Positions 43,402 to 53,527 are shown, counted from the stretch's first letter. The stretch is DNA of 64,000 nucleotides from JAIOSM01 sp023143455 (GCA_030632885.1 DAOVTW010000004.1:34036-98035), one strand, 5' to 3'. Notes: generated by a model not told the origin, from the sequence alone. Made by a program: numbers and translations.

Positions 43402-43455
43402 GTTTTTAATGCTACAAAAGCTAAATGCAGTTAACAAACAAAACAGGAGGATTTT

Positions 43456-44538
43456 ATGAAACAGAAACACTTGTTTACTACAATGGGTGTTGTTTTGCTT
43501 TTTTCCATTTTTTTGATTTTTTCTTGCGGTGAAAAACCAACTGATGAATCAGAAACTATTTCAAAACTTAAACAGGAGATAGTCGAATTAAAAGCAAAAA
43601 TTGTTGAGCTAGAGGCAAAAATAGCAATACCAGAACCTAAGGCAATTAAAGAAAGAATTGTTTTTGGAGGCGGCCCGGCTGGAGGTACTTTTCAGGTAGT
43701 TGCAAATGGAGTGCAGGTTTTTGATGGGATTAAAAGCCTTTCCAATTTTAAAGTACAGGCACAATCATCAGCAGGTTCTGTTGAAAATTTAAGAAAAACA
43801 GATTCCGGCAAACAGCAGATGAGTGTTGTTTATTCCGGGCATGTTTATCTTGGCAGCAATGGAATGATGAAAAATGATACAAAAAAATATACTGAAGTAT
43901 TGGCTGTTGCATGGTTATATGGAGCGCCTGCTCAACTGGTTGTAAAAAAAGATTCTGGGATTAAAAACGTAAAAGACCTTGTTGGTAAAAAAGTTGGTGT
44001 TGGCAATGCTGGTTCTGGTGCTTTTGCCAATTGTGACCTGTTTTTCAACCACATGGGTGTTTGGGACAAGATAGAAAGAAATGCAATGGGTTACAATGAT
44101 GCAGCCCAGGCATTTGGAAACAACCAACTGGATGCTTTCTGGCTATTTACAGCATTCCCAAGCGGAGCTGTAATCATGGCTGCTCAGACAAATGATATTG
44201 CACTTGTTAATCTGGATGCAGATGCAATGGCAAGTGGTTTTTATAAAAAATATCCTTATTTCGCAAAACTTACTGTTCCTGCAGGCACATATAAAGGTGT
44301 AGATTACGATTCACCTTCTTTTCAGGATTCTGCACTCTGGGTTGCAAATTCAAAAGTTCCAACAGATGCTGTATATAAAATGCTTACAGCTATTTATTCA
44401 GATGCTGGTTTGAAACATATGAAGGAACAGAAAAAAACTTTTAAATATATGGCATTAAAAACTGGTGCTGATGGTATTGTTACTCCATTTCATCCTGGAG
44501 CTATGAAATTCTGGAAAGAAAAAGGTATTTTGAAATAA
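43456..44538 (+). CDS. TRAP-TAXI family solute-binding lipoprotein
   Basis: The 360-residue protein has a lipoprotein signal peptide with lipobox cysteine C24 (LIFSC). A short heptad-like helix (residues 35-58, repeated KAKIVELEAKI) is followed by the TAXI binding domain (FGGGPAGGTFQ, NAGSGAFANCD). It delivers a small organic anion to the fused permease. A ribosome site AGGAGG precedes the ATG. The helical spacer between lipid anchor and binding domain is longer than I would expect. The ligand is unknown; TAXI systems take up e.g. glutamate or dicarboxylates. Confidence 0.93.
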   Translation: MKQKHLFTTMGVVLLFSIFLIFSCGEKPTDESETISKLKQEIVELKAKIVELEAKIAIPEPKAIKERIVFGGGPAGGTFQVVANGVQVFDGIKSLSNFKVQAQSSAGSVENLRKTDSGKQQMSVVYSGHVYLGSNGMMKNDTKKYTEVLAVAWLYGAPAQLVVKKDSGIKNVKDLVGKKVGVGNAGSGAFANCDLFFNHMGVWDKIERNAMGYNDAAQAFGNNQLDAFWLFTAFPSGAVIMAAQTNDIALVNLDADAMASGFYKKYPYFAKLTVPAGTYKGVDYDSPSFQDSALWVANSKVPTDAVYKMLTAIYSDAGLKHMKEQKKTFKYMALKTGADGIVTPFHPGAMKFWKEKGILK

Positions 44539-44572
44539 TAAATCTTTAATCTAAACAACAGGAAGGTAAGCT

Positions 44573-46318
44573 GTGTACGCAAAATTAAATAAGTTCGAAC
44601 AAATAGTTTTTGATATATGTTCAGTGACCCTGGTACTTTTTTATTCCTATGCTGCCGTGATTCAACCCATGGCAACTCAGTATCACCGTGGTGTTTATGT
44701 CATCATAACTTACCTTCTTGTATTTTTATTATATAAATCCAAATCCAAAATAATGAGAGTTGTAGATTATATACTGATTATCCTCTCTCAGGTTTCAATT
44801 GGGTACTGGATGTTCAATTTTGAAGTCATTAATTATCGTACAGGTGCTGAAACAAATATTGATGCAGTCTTTGCCATAATTGGTGTACTAATCGGGGTGG
44901 AACTTGCAAGACGGGTTGTAGGGAATATTTTTGTTATCCTAGGTGTCATCATGCTATCCTATGGTGTCTATGGTTATCTTGCCCCTGATCTAGTTTCCCA
45001 TGCGGGTGCTCCTTTTACTGAATTATGTGTAAGTATTTTTTATAAAAGTGATGGAGTTTTTGGTATCATGGCAAATGTGCTTGCAACCTACGTAATCTTA
45101 TTTGTTCTTTTTGGAGCTTTTCTTGAAAAATGTGGTGCCCAGAAATTCTTTATTGACTGGCCTCTTGCTGCAGTTGGTCATAGAATTGGTGGTCCTGCAA
45201 AAGTTGCAGTTATTGCAAGCGGTCTTTTCGGCTCCATTTCAGGTTCTGCAATTGCCAACACCGTTTCAACCGGTGCATTTACAATACCCATGATGAAAAA
45301 AGCAGGCTTTAGACCACATATTGCTGGTGGAATAGAACCTGCAGCTTCAATTGGTGGGATGTTTATGCCACCAATAATGGGTGCAGGAGGATTTATTATG
45401 GCAGAGCTCACAGGCCTGCCTTACTCAAAAATAATGCTTGTGGCTATATTTCCAGCACTAATGTATTTCTTTTCAGTGTACACTATGGTTCATTTTGAAG
45501 CAAAAAAGAATAATATTATTGGTGAAAAGAGTAAATTTTCTGCCATGAAAATCTTTAAAAAACAATGGTATTATACGCTTCCACTTTTAATAATAACAAT
45601 TTTCATGCTCGATGGATTTTCTCCAGGGTATTCAGCTATTTTAGGCCTTTTTGCCTGCATAGTTGTAAGCTGGGTTAAAAAAGATACAAGAATAGGACCA
45701 AAAAGATTTCTCGAAGCATCTCGGGAAGGCACAATCAGTAGTTTGAAAATTGGCGCCACCGTAGGAATCATTGGTATAATCATAGGAGTGCTTACCTTTT
45801 CAGGTCTTATCCTTACCTTTGCTGATATCATGATTCATCTGGCCGGAGGCTCACTTTTCTTAACCATAGCACTCGTTGCCCTTGCATCCCTTGTTTTAGG
45901 TATGGGAGTACCGGTCACAGCTGCGTATCTTGTTACTGCTGTTGTTGCAGTACCTGCCCTTACCCATCTTGGAGTTAATCAACTTGCGGCTCACATGATT
46001 GTTTACTGGCTGTCCCAGGATTCAAATATTACACCGCCGGTTTGCATAGCAGCTTTTGCCGGAGCAACAATTGCAAAAGCCAATATGTGGAGAACAGCTT
46101 TTGCTTCCTTTAAGTTTGCAAAATTTTTATATCTGGGACCATTGCTCTTTGGATATGTTCCGGGATTCTCATTAAATGGAAGCACAACAGATATAACCCT
46201 GTCTTTTATTTACATACTCATTGGAACCTGGGCTTATTCATGGTTCTTAAGCGGTATATGGTTTGGTGATATTAAAAGATTTTTTGCTAAAAACAAAAAC
46301 TCAGAAAAGACTGTTTAA
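44573..46318 (+). CDS. TRAP transporter fused permease (DctQM-like)
   Basis: The 581-residue polytopic membrane protein combines the small DctQ-like (first four helices, about 20-130) and large DctM-like (about 140-570) subunits, as usual in TAXI systems. The DctM part has the FLEKCGAQ and FGSISGSAIANT motifs, and the ETGMGVPVTAAY-like segment is GMGVPVTAAY. It imports a substrate using a Na+ or H+ gradient. The start is GTG with GGAAGG upstream, 34 bases after the binding-protein stop. Confidence 0.93.
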   Translation: MYAKLNKFEQIVFDICSVTLVLFYSYAAVIQPMATQYHRGVYVIITYLLVFLLYKSKSKIMRVVDYILIILSQVSIGYWMFNFEVINYRTGAETNIDAVFAIIGVLIGVELARRVVGNIFVILGVIMLSYGVYGYLAPDLVSHAGAPFTELCVSIFYKSDGVFGIMANVLATYVILFVLFGAFLEKCGAQKFFIDWPLAAVGHRIGGPAKVAVIASGLFGSISGSAIANTVSTGAFTIPMMKKAGFRPHIAGGIEPAASIGGMFMPPIMGAGGFIMAELTGLPYSKIMLVAIFPALMYFFSVYTMVHFEAKKNNIIGEKSKFSAMKIFKKQWYYTLPLLIITIFMLDGFSPGYSAILGLFACIVVSWVKKDTRIGPKRFLEASREGTISSLKIGATVGIIGIIIGVLTFSGLILTFADIMIHLAGGSLFLTIALVALASLVLGMGVPVTAAYLVTAVVAVPALTHLGVNQLAAHMIVYWLSQDSNITPPVCIAAFAGATIAKANMWRTAFASFKFAKFLYLGPLLFGYVPGFSLNGSTTDITLSFIYILIGTWAYSWFLSGIWFGDIKRFFAKNKNSEKTV

Positions 46319-46467
46319 ATAACATTCTAGCATAATATTTATCAAATGCCTATACTTAAGAAATAAAATTTGCCTTTCTCAAACATACATTATAATATCA
46401 CCCCTAAATAAACTTAACATAACTTATGAATAGCTAAGGCTATATTAATAAAATTTTAGGATATGAT

Positions 46468-47841
46468 TTGAACAAAAAGATAAAATTTGTATTCCAATGC
46501 CAGGCCTGTGGTTGCCAAACACCTAAATGGATGGGGCAATGTCCTGAATGCGGAGCATGGGACACACTGACAGAAGAAAGATTATTGTCAATTTCATCCT
46601 CTTCAGCAAGGTCTGGATCAAGACCTACCAGACTTCAAATAAAACCTGTTGCAATGGATTCCATTGAATTAGAAGAAGCAAAGCGGGTTAAAACTGGCAT
46701 GGACGAATTTGACCGTGTCCTTGGAGGCGGGATTGTCAGCGGCTCTCTCATACTTATTGGTGGAGACCCGGGTATTGGCAAATCAACATTAATGCTCCAG
46801 GTTCTTTCAAAACTATCTGCTATTGGTAAAAAAACCCTATATATTTCCGGAGAGGAATCAATAAATCAGATTAAAATGCGTGGTAAACGACTGCTTTCTG
46901 AAGGGTCAAATATGTTTGTTGCAGCTCAAACAGACTTAAATACAATACTTGCCCTTGCTCAGCAAGAAAAATATGAAGCAGTTGTAATAGATTCTATCCA
47001 AACAGTTTTTAATCCTGAAGCCTCTTCGACTCCTGGAAGTGTAACTCAAATCAGAGATGCTTCCATGGAATTTATGAAACTTTCCAAGGTAAAAGGAATC
47101 CCTATATTCCTTGTAGGTCATGTAACAAAAGTTGGTGCAATAGCTGGCCCTCGAATCATGGAGCACATGGTTGACACTGTATTATACTTTGAAGGCGATA
47201 AATCTCATGTTTTTAGAATATTAAGAGCTGTGAAAAATCGTTTTGGTTCCACTAATGAAATTGGCGTGTTTGAAATGAAAACAACCGGACTTGAGCAAGT
47301 GCCAAACCCTTCTGCTGTTTTTCTTTCAGAAAGATTTCCCAATGCACCGGGTTCAGTTGTTGCAGCAAGCATGGAAGGCACCAGACCAATACTTATAGAA
47401 ATCCAGGGGCTTGCAAGCTCCTCAGGGTTTGGTACTCCGCGACGTACTGTGCTTGGCTTAGATCCAAACAGAGTCGCTCTAATTATTTCAGTTATGGAAA
47501 AACGGCTTGAAATGAACATTTCCGGACTTGATATATTTATGAATGTTGCAGGTGGTGTTAAAGTCACAGAAACGGCTGCTGATCTGGGTATTGCTGCTGC
47601 TCTTGCCTCAAGTTTTTTTAATAGAGCTATAAAAGATAATATAGTGTTAATCGGTGAAATCGGACTCACAGGCGAAATAAGAGCTGTATCGCATGTTGAA
47701 TCACGAATAAAAGAAGCTTCCAAAATGGGATTTACTCAATGTATTGTTCCAAAAAATGCAATAAAACAAATAACTAAAGTTAAAGATATAAAAATTTTGG
47801 GTGTAAGTTTTCTAAAGGAAGTAATGGAGATACTTTTTTAA
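46468..47841 (+). CDS. radA: DNA repair protein RadA
   Basis: The 457-residue protein has an N-terminal C-x2-C...C-x2-C zinc ribbon (CQACG, CPECG), a RecA-like ATPase with Walker A GGDPGIGKST, the RadA-specific KNRFG motif (about residue 254) and a Lon-like C-terminal domain. RadA drives branch migration at recombination intermediates. The start is TTG with weak ribosome site. Its stop overlaps the rlmE ATG (TAATG). Confidence 0.96.
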   Translation: MNKKIKFVFQCQACGCQTPKWMGQCPECGAWDTLTEERLLSISSSSARSGSRPTRLQIKPVAMDSIELEEAKRVKTGMDEFDRVLGGGIVSGSLILIGGDPGIGKSTLMLQVLSKLSAIGKKTLYISGEESINQIKMRGKRLLSEGSNMFVAAQTDLNTILALAQQEKYEAVVIDSIQTVFNPEASSTPGSVTQIRDASMEFMKLSKVKGIPIFLVGHVTKVGAIAGPRIMEHMVDTVLYFEGDKSHVFRILRAVKNRFGSTNEIGVFEMKTTGLEQVPNPSAVFLSERFPNAPGSVVAASMEGTRPILIEIQGLASSSGFGTPRRTVLGLDPNRVALIISVMEKRLEMNISGLDIFMNVAGGVKVTETAADLGIAAALASSFFNRAIKDNIVLIGEIGLTGEIRAVSHVESRIKEASKMGFTQCIVPKNAIKQITKVKDIKILGVSFLKEVMEILF

Positions 47842-48449
47842 TGAAAAAAACAAGTAGGAAAAATATAAAAAATAAATGGGCAGATTCTCTTACCCTGCAA
47901 GCTAAAAAGGAAAACTACCCTGCAAGGTCTGTCTATAAGCTAAAAGAAATACAGGCAAAATTTAAAATTTTAAAAAAAGGCGACTCTGTTATAGACTTAG
48001 GCTGCTCGCCAGGCTCTTGGCTTCTATATGCAGCTCAATGTGTAGGTAGCCAGGGGAAAGTCTTAGGTGTTGACTTAAAAAAAGTTGATATAAAATTGCC
48101 GGAAAATACATCAGCTTTTACAGGTGATATTCTTGATATCTCTAGTGAATTAGATGATTTCGCAGCAAAAGGATGTGATGTTGTCTTAAGTGACATGGCA
48201 CCTGCTACTACAGGAAGAAAAGATGTTGATACAGCCAGATCATTTGAATTGTGTGAAACAGCCTTAAACTGTGCATTAAAATCTCTCAAGCCCCAAGGAA
48301 ACTTTGTATGCAAAATCTTTCAAGGCAGTGAATTTAAAAAATTTGAAACACGAATAAAATTAAAATTTAAAAAAACAAAAATATTTAAACCTGAAAGTTG
48401 CAGAAAAGCGAGCAAAGAGATATATATTCTAGGAATAAATAAAATCTAG
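47841..48449 (+). CDS. rlmE: 23S rRNA (uridine-2'-O-)-methyltransferase RlmE (FtsJ)
   Basis: The 202-residue protein has the FtsJ features: ARSVYKLKEI, IDLGCSPGSW (AdoMet motif I), VLSDMAP with catalytic D and a K in CKIFQGSE, giving the K-D-K-E tetrad. It methylates U2552 of 23S rRNA. The start overlaps the radA stop by one base, and a YebC gene follows 25 bases after. Confidence 0.95.
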   Translation: MKKTSRKNIKNKWADSLTLQAKKENYPARSVYKLKEIQAKFKILKKGDSVIDLGCSPGSWLLYAAQCVGSQGKVLGVDLKKVDIKLPENTSAFTGDILDISSELDDFAAKGCDVVLSDMAPATTGRKDVDTARSFELCETALNCALKSLKPQGNFVCKIFQGSEFKKFETRIKLKFKKTKIFKPESCRKASKEIYILGINKI

Positions 48450-48474
48450 GAAGAAAATTAGGAGGTCTAATACA

Positions 48475-49218
48475 ATGTCAGGACATAATAAATGGTCATC
48501 AATAAAGCACAAAAAGGGCGCGGCTGATGCTAAACGTGGTAAAATATTTACTAAAATCATAAAAGAAATATGTGTTGCTGCCAAAGCTGGAGGCGGAATA
48601 GTTGAAGATAATCCACGTTTAAGAACTGTTATTGCTGAAGCCAAATCTCAAAACATGCCTAAAAGTAATATAGAAAAAGCAATTAAAAAAGGAACTGGCG
48701 AACTCGAGGGTGAAAGTTATGAAGAGATAACCTATGAAGGATACGGTCCTTCAGGAGTTGCAGTCCTGGTTGAATGTCTTACAGAAAACAAAAATAGAGC
48801 GATTGCTGATGTTCGTTATATTTTTGGTAAAGCTGGCGGAAACGTTGGCACTGATGGTTGCGTAGCTTGGATGTTTGATAAAAAAGGGCTTATTATAGTT
48901 AATAAATCTGAAGCTGATGAAGAGGCATTGATGGAAATTGCTCTTGAAGCAGGTGCTGAAGATATTAAAGATGACGGTAAAACCTTTGATGTAATAACTG
49001 ACCCTAATGATTTTGAAGCTGTAAAAGAAGCTGTTGATAATGCCTCAATTAAATATGAATTCGCTGAAGTGACTATGATTCCACAAGATTTAGTAAGCCT
49101 TGAAGGAGAAGAAGCTGAAAAAATGTGTAAATTCATGGAAGCTCTTGATGATTGCGATGATATCCAGAAATTCTATTCAAATGCTGATATCCCTGATGAG
49201 GTGCTCGATAACCTTTAG
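48475..49218 (+). CDS. YebC/PmpR family regulator or translation factor
   Basis: The 247-residue protein starts SGHNKWSSIKHKKGAADAKRGKIFTK, the invariant YebC N-terminus, and keeps the family length and YEGYGPSGVAVLVE motif. Members act as DNA-binding regulators, and recent work also links YebC to translation of proline-rich stretches. AGGAGG precedes the ATG. It lies in the same run as radA and rlmE. Confidence 0.95.
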   Translation: MSGHNKWSSIKHKKGAADAKRGKIFTKIIKEICVAAKAGGGIVEDNPRLRTVIAEAKSQNMPKSNIEKAIKKGTGELEGESYEEITYEGYGPSGVAVLVECLTENKNRAIADVRYIFGKAGGNVGTDGCVAWMFDKKGLIIVNKSEADEEALMEIALEAGAEDIKDDGKTFDVITDPNDFEAVKEAVDNASIKYEFAEVTMIPQDLVSLEGEEAEKMCKFMEALDDCDDIQKFYSNADIPDEVLDNL

Positions 49219-49245
49219 GTTTGTCTCTTTTCTCAAAGTTATCCC

Positions 49246-49274
49246 TTGACAAGTTATTACCAAAAAGATTAATA
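49246..49274 (+). promoter_or_regulatory. Candidate sigma70 promoter for the DUF4388 gene
   Basis: TTGACA (49246-49251), a 17-base spacer and TTAATA (49269-49274) lie 38 bases upstream of the DUF4388 start codon. Confidence 0.5.
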
Positions 49275-49312
49275 CTAATAGTATATAAAATGATAACTTA
49301 AGGATCTGTTTT

Positions 49313-50659
49313 ATGAAAAGCAGCGATTTTCAAAAGCTTACACGCGATGATTTCCCAAAAAATGAATTTTTTGAACATCTTGAAAGAGGGACAGATTACT
49401 ATCAGAAATTTAATTACAGAAGATCTATTGAGGAACTTGCAGCTGCAGGCGTACTCCGCTATTCTGACCCTGTGAATCTAAAAAAAATCAATGGAAGAAT
49501 TGCTTTTAGAGGAAATTTTGAACAAGTCCCATTTCTATTCATGCTATATATAATCTCTATTGGTAACTTATCAGGTTTCAGCATATTAAAATCTGAAGCG
49601 AGCGAGAGAAAATACGTTTTTAAAAAGGGCAACATTATTAGGATAGCTGCAACAGAAAAGAAAGATAGAATTGGCGAGTATATTATTCGCAGAAAAATAA
49701 TTACTCAGGAGGAACTTAATCTTCAATTAAAAGAGCTAAAAAAACAAAAGAAAAGGCTTGGAACCTGGCTTGTAGAAAAAAAATATTTAAAAGAAAAAAC
49801 ATTGACTGAACTTCTTTCATTACAGACAGAAGAACGTTTCAGTGACTCCTTGTCCTGGAGAAAAGGACAATTCGTTTTTCAACAAATGAATGTTAAGGAA
49901 GCTTCACTTATTGAATATTCACCTGTTAAGCTCGCATGGATTGCAATTCATAGAGGTTTTAATTTTGATGATTTCAGAAAAGAGATCCCCAGTAATAAAG
50001 TAATATTTGAACCTGTTCTTAACAGCAAAAAAGATAAAGACAAATCATTAAAAAAACTTGATGCAAACTATCAATTTATATTTTTTCTTGTCGATGGAAC
50101 GCGTAATGTTGATCAGTTGATACAATTTTCCAGAAACAATGAACACTCAGTTGTTAATATTCTTTATAAACTCGCATCCTTTGGCTTGATCAGAAAAAGT
50201 GAAACACTGGATGAATCTGAAGATCAAGTTTATAATGAAGTTAAAATGATTATAGGTGTGCTTTTTGATATCTATCATATTGTTATGAAAGAATTAACTG
50301 ACGAGCTTGGTGCACATGGGAAAACATTAATGAAAGAGACACAGTCAAGCCTCAAAAAAATTTATTCATTAACTTTTAATAAGATTTCTTTAGATGAACC
50401 AAGAGGCTTGAAAATTGATATTGTTTTAAAAAACATATCCCAGTCTTTCCCTTTTCCTGAGAAAAGATTTTCATTTGTTGATGCCTTTTTAGAAGTATAT
50501 AAAACAAGCCTTGAAAAACTTAGAGAAGAACTTGGGGTAGGATTAAGAGACAAGACCATAAAAAAAATGCAGGTCATTATTGGAGATATGGAAAGATTTG
50601 CCATAGAGACAGAACTTAAATCTTATATGATGAAGAACCTGAAACAATTAATAAAATAA
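49313..50659 (+). CDS. DUF4388 (PATAN-like) domain protein
   Basis: The 448-residue protein has a central GNFEQVPFLFMLYIISIGNLSG followed by KYVFKKGNIIRIA, the DUF4388/PATAN pattern found in signalling proteins of deltaproteobacteria. The next segment (GEYIIRRKIITQEELNLQLKE) resembles the start of GspE-type N-terminal domains. A long helical C-terminus has no recognised domain. It may adapt a two-component or motility signal. It has its own promoter-like sequence and a small membrane-protein gene follows 12 bases later. Confidence 0.75.
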   Translation: MKSSDFQKLTRDDFPKNEFFEHLERGTDYYQKFNYRRSIEELAAAGVLRYSDPVNLKKINGRIAFRGNFEQVPFLFMLYIISIGNLSGFSILKSEASERKYVFKKGNIIRIAATEKKDRIGEYIIRRKIITQEELNLQLKELKKQKKRLGTWLVEKKYLKEKTLTELLSLQTEERFSDSLSWRKGQFVFQQMNVKEASLIEYSPVKLAWIAIHRGFNFDDFRKEIPSNKVIFEPVLNSKKDKDKSLKKLDANYQFIFFLVDGTRNVDQLIQFSRNNEHSVVNILYKLASFGLIRKSETLDESEDQVYNEVKMIIGVLFDIYHIVMKELTDELGAHGKTLMKETQSSLKKIYSLTFNKISLDEPRGLKIDIVLKNISQSFPFPEKRFSFVDAFLEVYKTSLEKLREELGVGLRDKTIKKMQVIIGDMERFAIETELKSYMMKNLKQLIK

Positions 50660-50671
50660 ATAGGAGAGAAA

Positions 50672-50971
50672 ATGCCTGAATTAGTACATATTAATAATTT
50701 AATGTTAACACTTTTTGTTATTATTACAGTTTCAGTATATGTCATAATTATTATTATATTCATGAATGCCAGGCGCAAATATCATGGTGGGCTCATTGAA
50801 GAAGTTATTAATATGATCATATCAACAATTGGATTTTTGCTGGTTGCAGATATTGCTTTTTTACTTATTCCCCTCTATGGATTTGATATCAGCTATCAGG
50901 TCAATGTAATATTCAAAATTATTGCGATTACTCTTCTTGGTGTTGGCGGCTTAAAATTTTTGAAAAGGTAA
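50672..50971 (+). CDS. Small three-TM membrane protein
   Basis: The 99-residue protein has three hydrophobic helices (about 8-30, 43-63, 71-93) separated by short polar loops. It has AGGAGA before the ATG and follows the DUF4388 gene by 12 bases, so it is probably a membrane partner for it. I do not recognise the family. Confidence 0.7.
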   Translation: MPELVHINNLMLTLFVIITVSVYVIIIIIFMNARRKYHGGLIEEVINMIISTIGFLLVADIAFLLIPLYGFDISYQVNVIFKIIAITLLGVGGLKFLKR

Positions 50972-50992
50972 TTGAAACAACTAAGCAGAATA

Positions 50993-52240
50993 TTAAAGTT
51001 TCCTTCCAAACTTTAATGAATTTTTTGGGATACTAAATCCAAACTCCTCTTGTACATATTCTAAGCCGACTTCTTTAAAAGCAAGATATACAAGCATGTA
51101 GCTCTTAAGCTTTATTTTTTCTAAAAGCAGCAAGCTCATAAGTTCTTTTTTCTTTTTGCAAAGATGCATCAATACAGGCATAACTGCCTCAAGTCCTTCC
51201 TGTAAAGGCAAATCCGCAGGGTAAAATTCATTTTGAGGTAGTTTGTCAAGGAAACTTGAATTAGGTTGCATAAGGCTTGCCTGCTTACCAAGACGTAAAA
51301 AAAGTTTTGGATTAACCTTAAATGCTGGGATAAAAAAATAAAAATCCTTTGTTTTATGTTCTTCAAGAACAGCTTTTGGAAGATTAGCAAGCCTCATTAT
51401 ATCAGAATACTTTGAACACTGGATTTTTGAAAAATCAATAGACAGTTTCCAGAAAGGTATAAGCATGTCAGCATTAGATTTCAGAGAAGCAAATTGAACT
51501 TCAATCTGTTTTAGTGCTTTATTTCTAATAAGATACGCTCTAAAACAGCCTTTGCATACAAGCACAAGGCTGTCTGTCTCTCCTGCAAGTTCCCAGCCAC
51601 AATTTGGACATAACCCCGGCATAAAGCTAAAATTATATTGTGGCAACTCGCTTTGAGAAGAAAATTGCCCAGGCAAAGCATCAACCTTTTTTCCGGTAAG
51701 ACCATCAAACAATTCATGCGATGTCTTATAAAAAGGCAAATAAATAAGGCTGACTATCTCACCCACATGAATATGTGCTTGCTTAATCCCTTTCCCACCG
51801 GAGCTTTCTTTATTAATATGTTCAAGAATCTGTTTTTTACTGATTGAAGGAGGGAAAAACGATCCTTTGGTTTCGGGTTGAATAAACTTTAGTTTCTGAG
51901 TCTGGGATCGAAGTCCAAGCGAAGAGGGGATACCCTCTTTGTTCTGTCTATCAATAGCAACCCAACTTGAGTCAATTATTCTGTAACAAACCTGATCACT
52001 GCTTAAAGTGAACTCAAGCCCTTTAAATCGCCAATAGGGTATATACATGACAGGAACATCTGAAAATTTTTCCTGGCGCGGCTGTAAATAATAACAGGGA
52101 AAAGGTTGGGTGGACAAAATACTGCGCACCCGGCAAAAAGGGCACTCAATAATATTTTCTGTTTCCTCTAAAACAACAGGTGCCCCGCACTGGGGACACT
52201 GTATATCTATTTGGAAATTAGAACTTCTCACCACAACCAT
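50993..52240 (-). CDS. Zinc-ribbon protein of the SPFH/zinc-ribbon pair
   Basis: The 415-residue protein has an N-terminal zinc ribbon (CPQCGAPV...CPFC, residues about 15-36) and a second pair of cysteines (CPNCGWE...CKGC, about 209-231). I recognise no other domain. It begins inside the end of the SPFH gene (23-base overlap), so the two are translationally coupled and presumably work as a pair at a membrane or protein complex. Confidence 0.75.
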   Translation of the reverse strand: MVVVRSSNFQIDIQCPQCGAPVVLEETENIIECPFCRVRSILSTQPFPCYYLQPRQEKFSDVPVMYIPYWRFKGLEFTLSSDQVCYRIIDSSWVAIDRQNKEGIPSSLGLRSQTQKLKFIQPETKGSFFPPSISKKQILEHINKESSGGKGIKQAHIHVGEIVSLIYLPFYKTSHELFDGLTGKKVDALPGQFSSQSELPQYNFSFMPGLCPNCGWELAGETDSLVLVCKGCFRAYLIRNKALKQIEVQFASLKSNADMLIPFWKLSIDFSKIQCSKYSDIMRLANLPKAVLEEHKTKDFYFFIPAFKVNPKLFLRLGKQASLMQPNSSFLDKLPQNEFYPADLPLQEGLEAVMPVLMHLCKKKKELMSLLLLEKIKLKSYMLVYLAFKEVGLEYVQEEFGFSIPKNSLKFGRKL

Positions 52241-53354
52241 TACAGAAATTTGAATTTGACAAATTCTCTACTCCACAATTTGAACAAAACTTTTTTTGTT
52301 GCTTCTTTTCCTGTTTCTCAACTTTTGTGCCGCATTTAGGACAGAATTTTGCATTTAATGATAAGTTTTTCCCACAGGAAACGCATTGTTCCAATACCAT
52401 AATCTGATGACCACAATATAGACAAAATCCTGCGTCACCTGGAACATTCTGCTTACAGTCAGGGCATTGTTGAGTGTTTGCGGCGACAGCGCCTTTATCA
52501 CTGGCTTTACTACCCATTATACTAGAAATCATTGACGGCATCATAAAACCAAGCCCCATTCCCATTCCCTGCCCCGCTGTTCCGGGATTTTCAGCAGCTT
52601 TTTCCATGGAAGAGGCAGCTTTGAGCTGCATAAGCTTATTCAAATCATCAAACAATCCCAGTTTACTTTTATCATCCATCATTTGCTGTACTTCCCGGGG
52701 CGGAGTTATGGAATTGATATAAATACTTGTCAGGCCCAGTCCAAACTTGGAAAAATCCTTTGTAAGTCTTTGTTGAAGACCTTCTGCCCATTCATCATAT
52801 TTGCCCGGAAGATTCAGAATACTGTCAAGATTTTCGCCCATAAAATCATTTAAACGGGAGACAATAACCTGCCCTAAGTAGTCTTCAATATTTGCTGTAG
52901 TAAAGGCCGACATAGTTCCTATTAAAGAATTGATAAAAAGCAAAGGTTGGATAACCCTAATATTAAATATCCCAAATGCTCTAAGTCTGATAAGTCCGAG
53001 TTCACTATCCTTAAAAGCAACAGGATCTCTTGTTCCCCATTTTAAATTAGTAAAAACTTTCATATTAATAAAATAAGCTTCTGCTCTGAGCGGGCTTGAA
53101 AGTCCCCAGGGAATTGCCATAATTTTATTTAAGATAGGGATATTACCTGTTTTCAATGTATGTCTGCCAGGTCCAAACACATGTATTGCCTTGCCATTAT
53201 AAAAGAAAATTCCTGCCTGATTTTCTCTTACAATCATTTGTGCACCAAGCTTAATTTCGCCGGAGCCCTCCTCGGGGATACGCTGTACAATTTCTTTACC
53301 GGTTTTATCAAACCATTCCAGTATTTCTAAAAATATAATATTATTTGTGCCCAT
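52218..53354 (-). CDS. SPFH-domain / triple zinc-ribbon protein (YdjI-like)
   Basis: The 378-residue protein has an SPFH/band-7-like N-terminal domain (about 25-230) that begins with RIPEEGSGEIKLGAQMIVRENQAG, as in the YdjI/virion-core-like family. A Gly/Met-rich linker (about 255-290) follows, then three C-terminal zinc ribbons (CPDC...CLYC, CVSC...CPKC, CSNC...CNGC). YdjI-type proteins organise membrane stress responses in Bacillus. No signal peptide or TM helix is evident. Confidence 0.85.
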   Translation of the reverse strand: MGTNNIIFLEILEWFDKTGKEIVQRIPEEGSGEIKLGAQMIVRENQAGIFFYNGKAIHVFGPGRHTLKTGNIPILNKIMAIPWGLSSPLRAEAYFINMKVFTNLKWGTRDPVAFKDSELGLIRLRAFGIFNIRVIQPLLFINSLIGTMSAFTTANIEDYLGQVIVSRLNDFMGENLDSILNLPGKYDEWAEGLQQRLTKDFSKFGLGLTSIYINSITPPREVQQMMDDKSKLGLFDDLNKLMQLKAASSMEKAAENPGTAGQGMGMGLGFMMPSMISSIMGSKASDKGAVAANTQQCPDCKQNVPGDAGFCLYCGHQIMVLEQCVSCGKNLSLNAKFCPKCGTKVEKQEKKQQKKFCSNCGVENLSNSNFCNGCGEKF

Positions 53355-53527
53355 TATCTATTTCCTCTCAACTATTTTTATACTCTCTTAGAATAATACA
53401 ATTACAATAATATACCCGATCTATAGTGTCAACTTGTCCTCCAAACTTTATTGCTCAAAAACCGATTATATGATAATTTATAAACTTGTTTTTAATTGAC
53501 AAAACACTTTTAAGATTTGGAGAAAAT

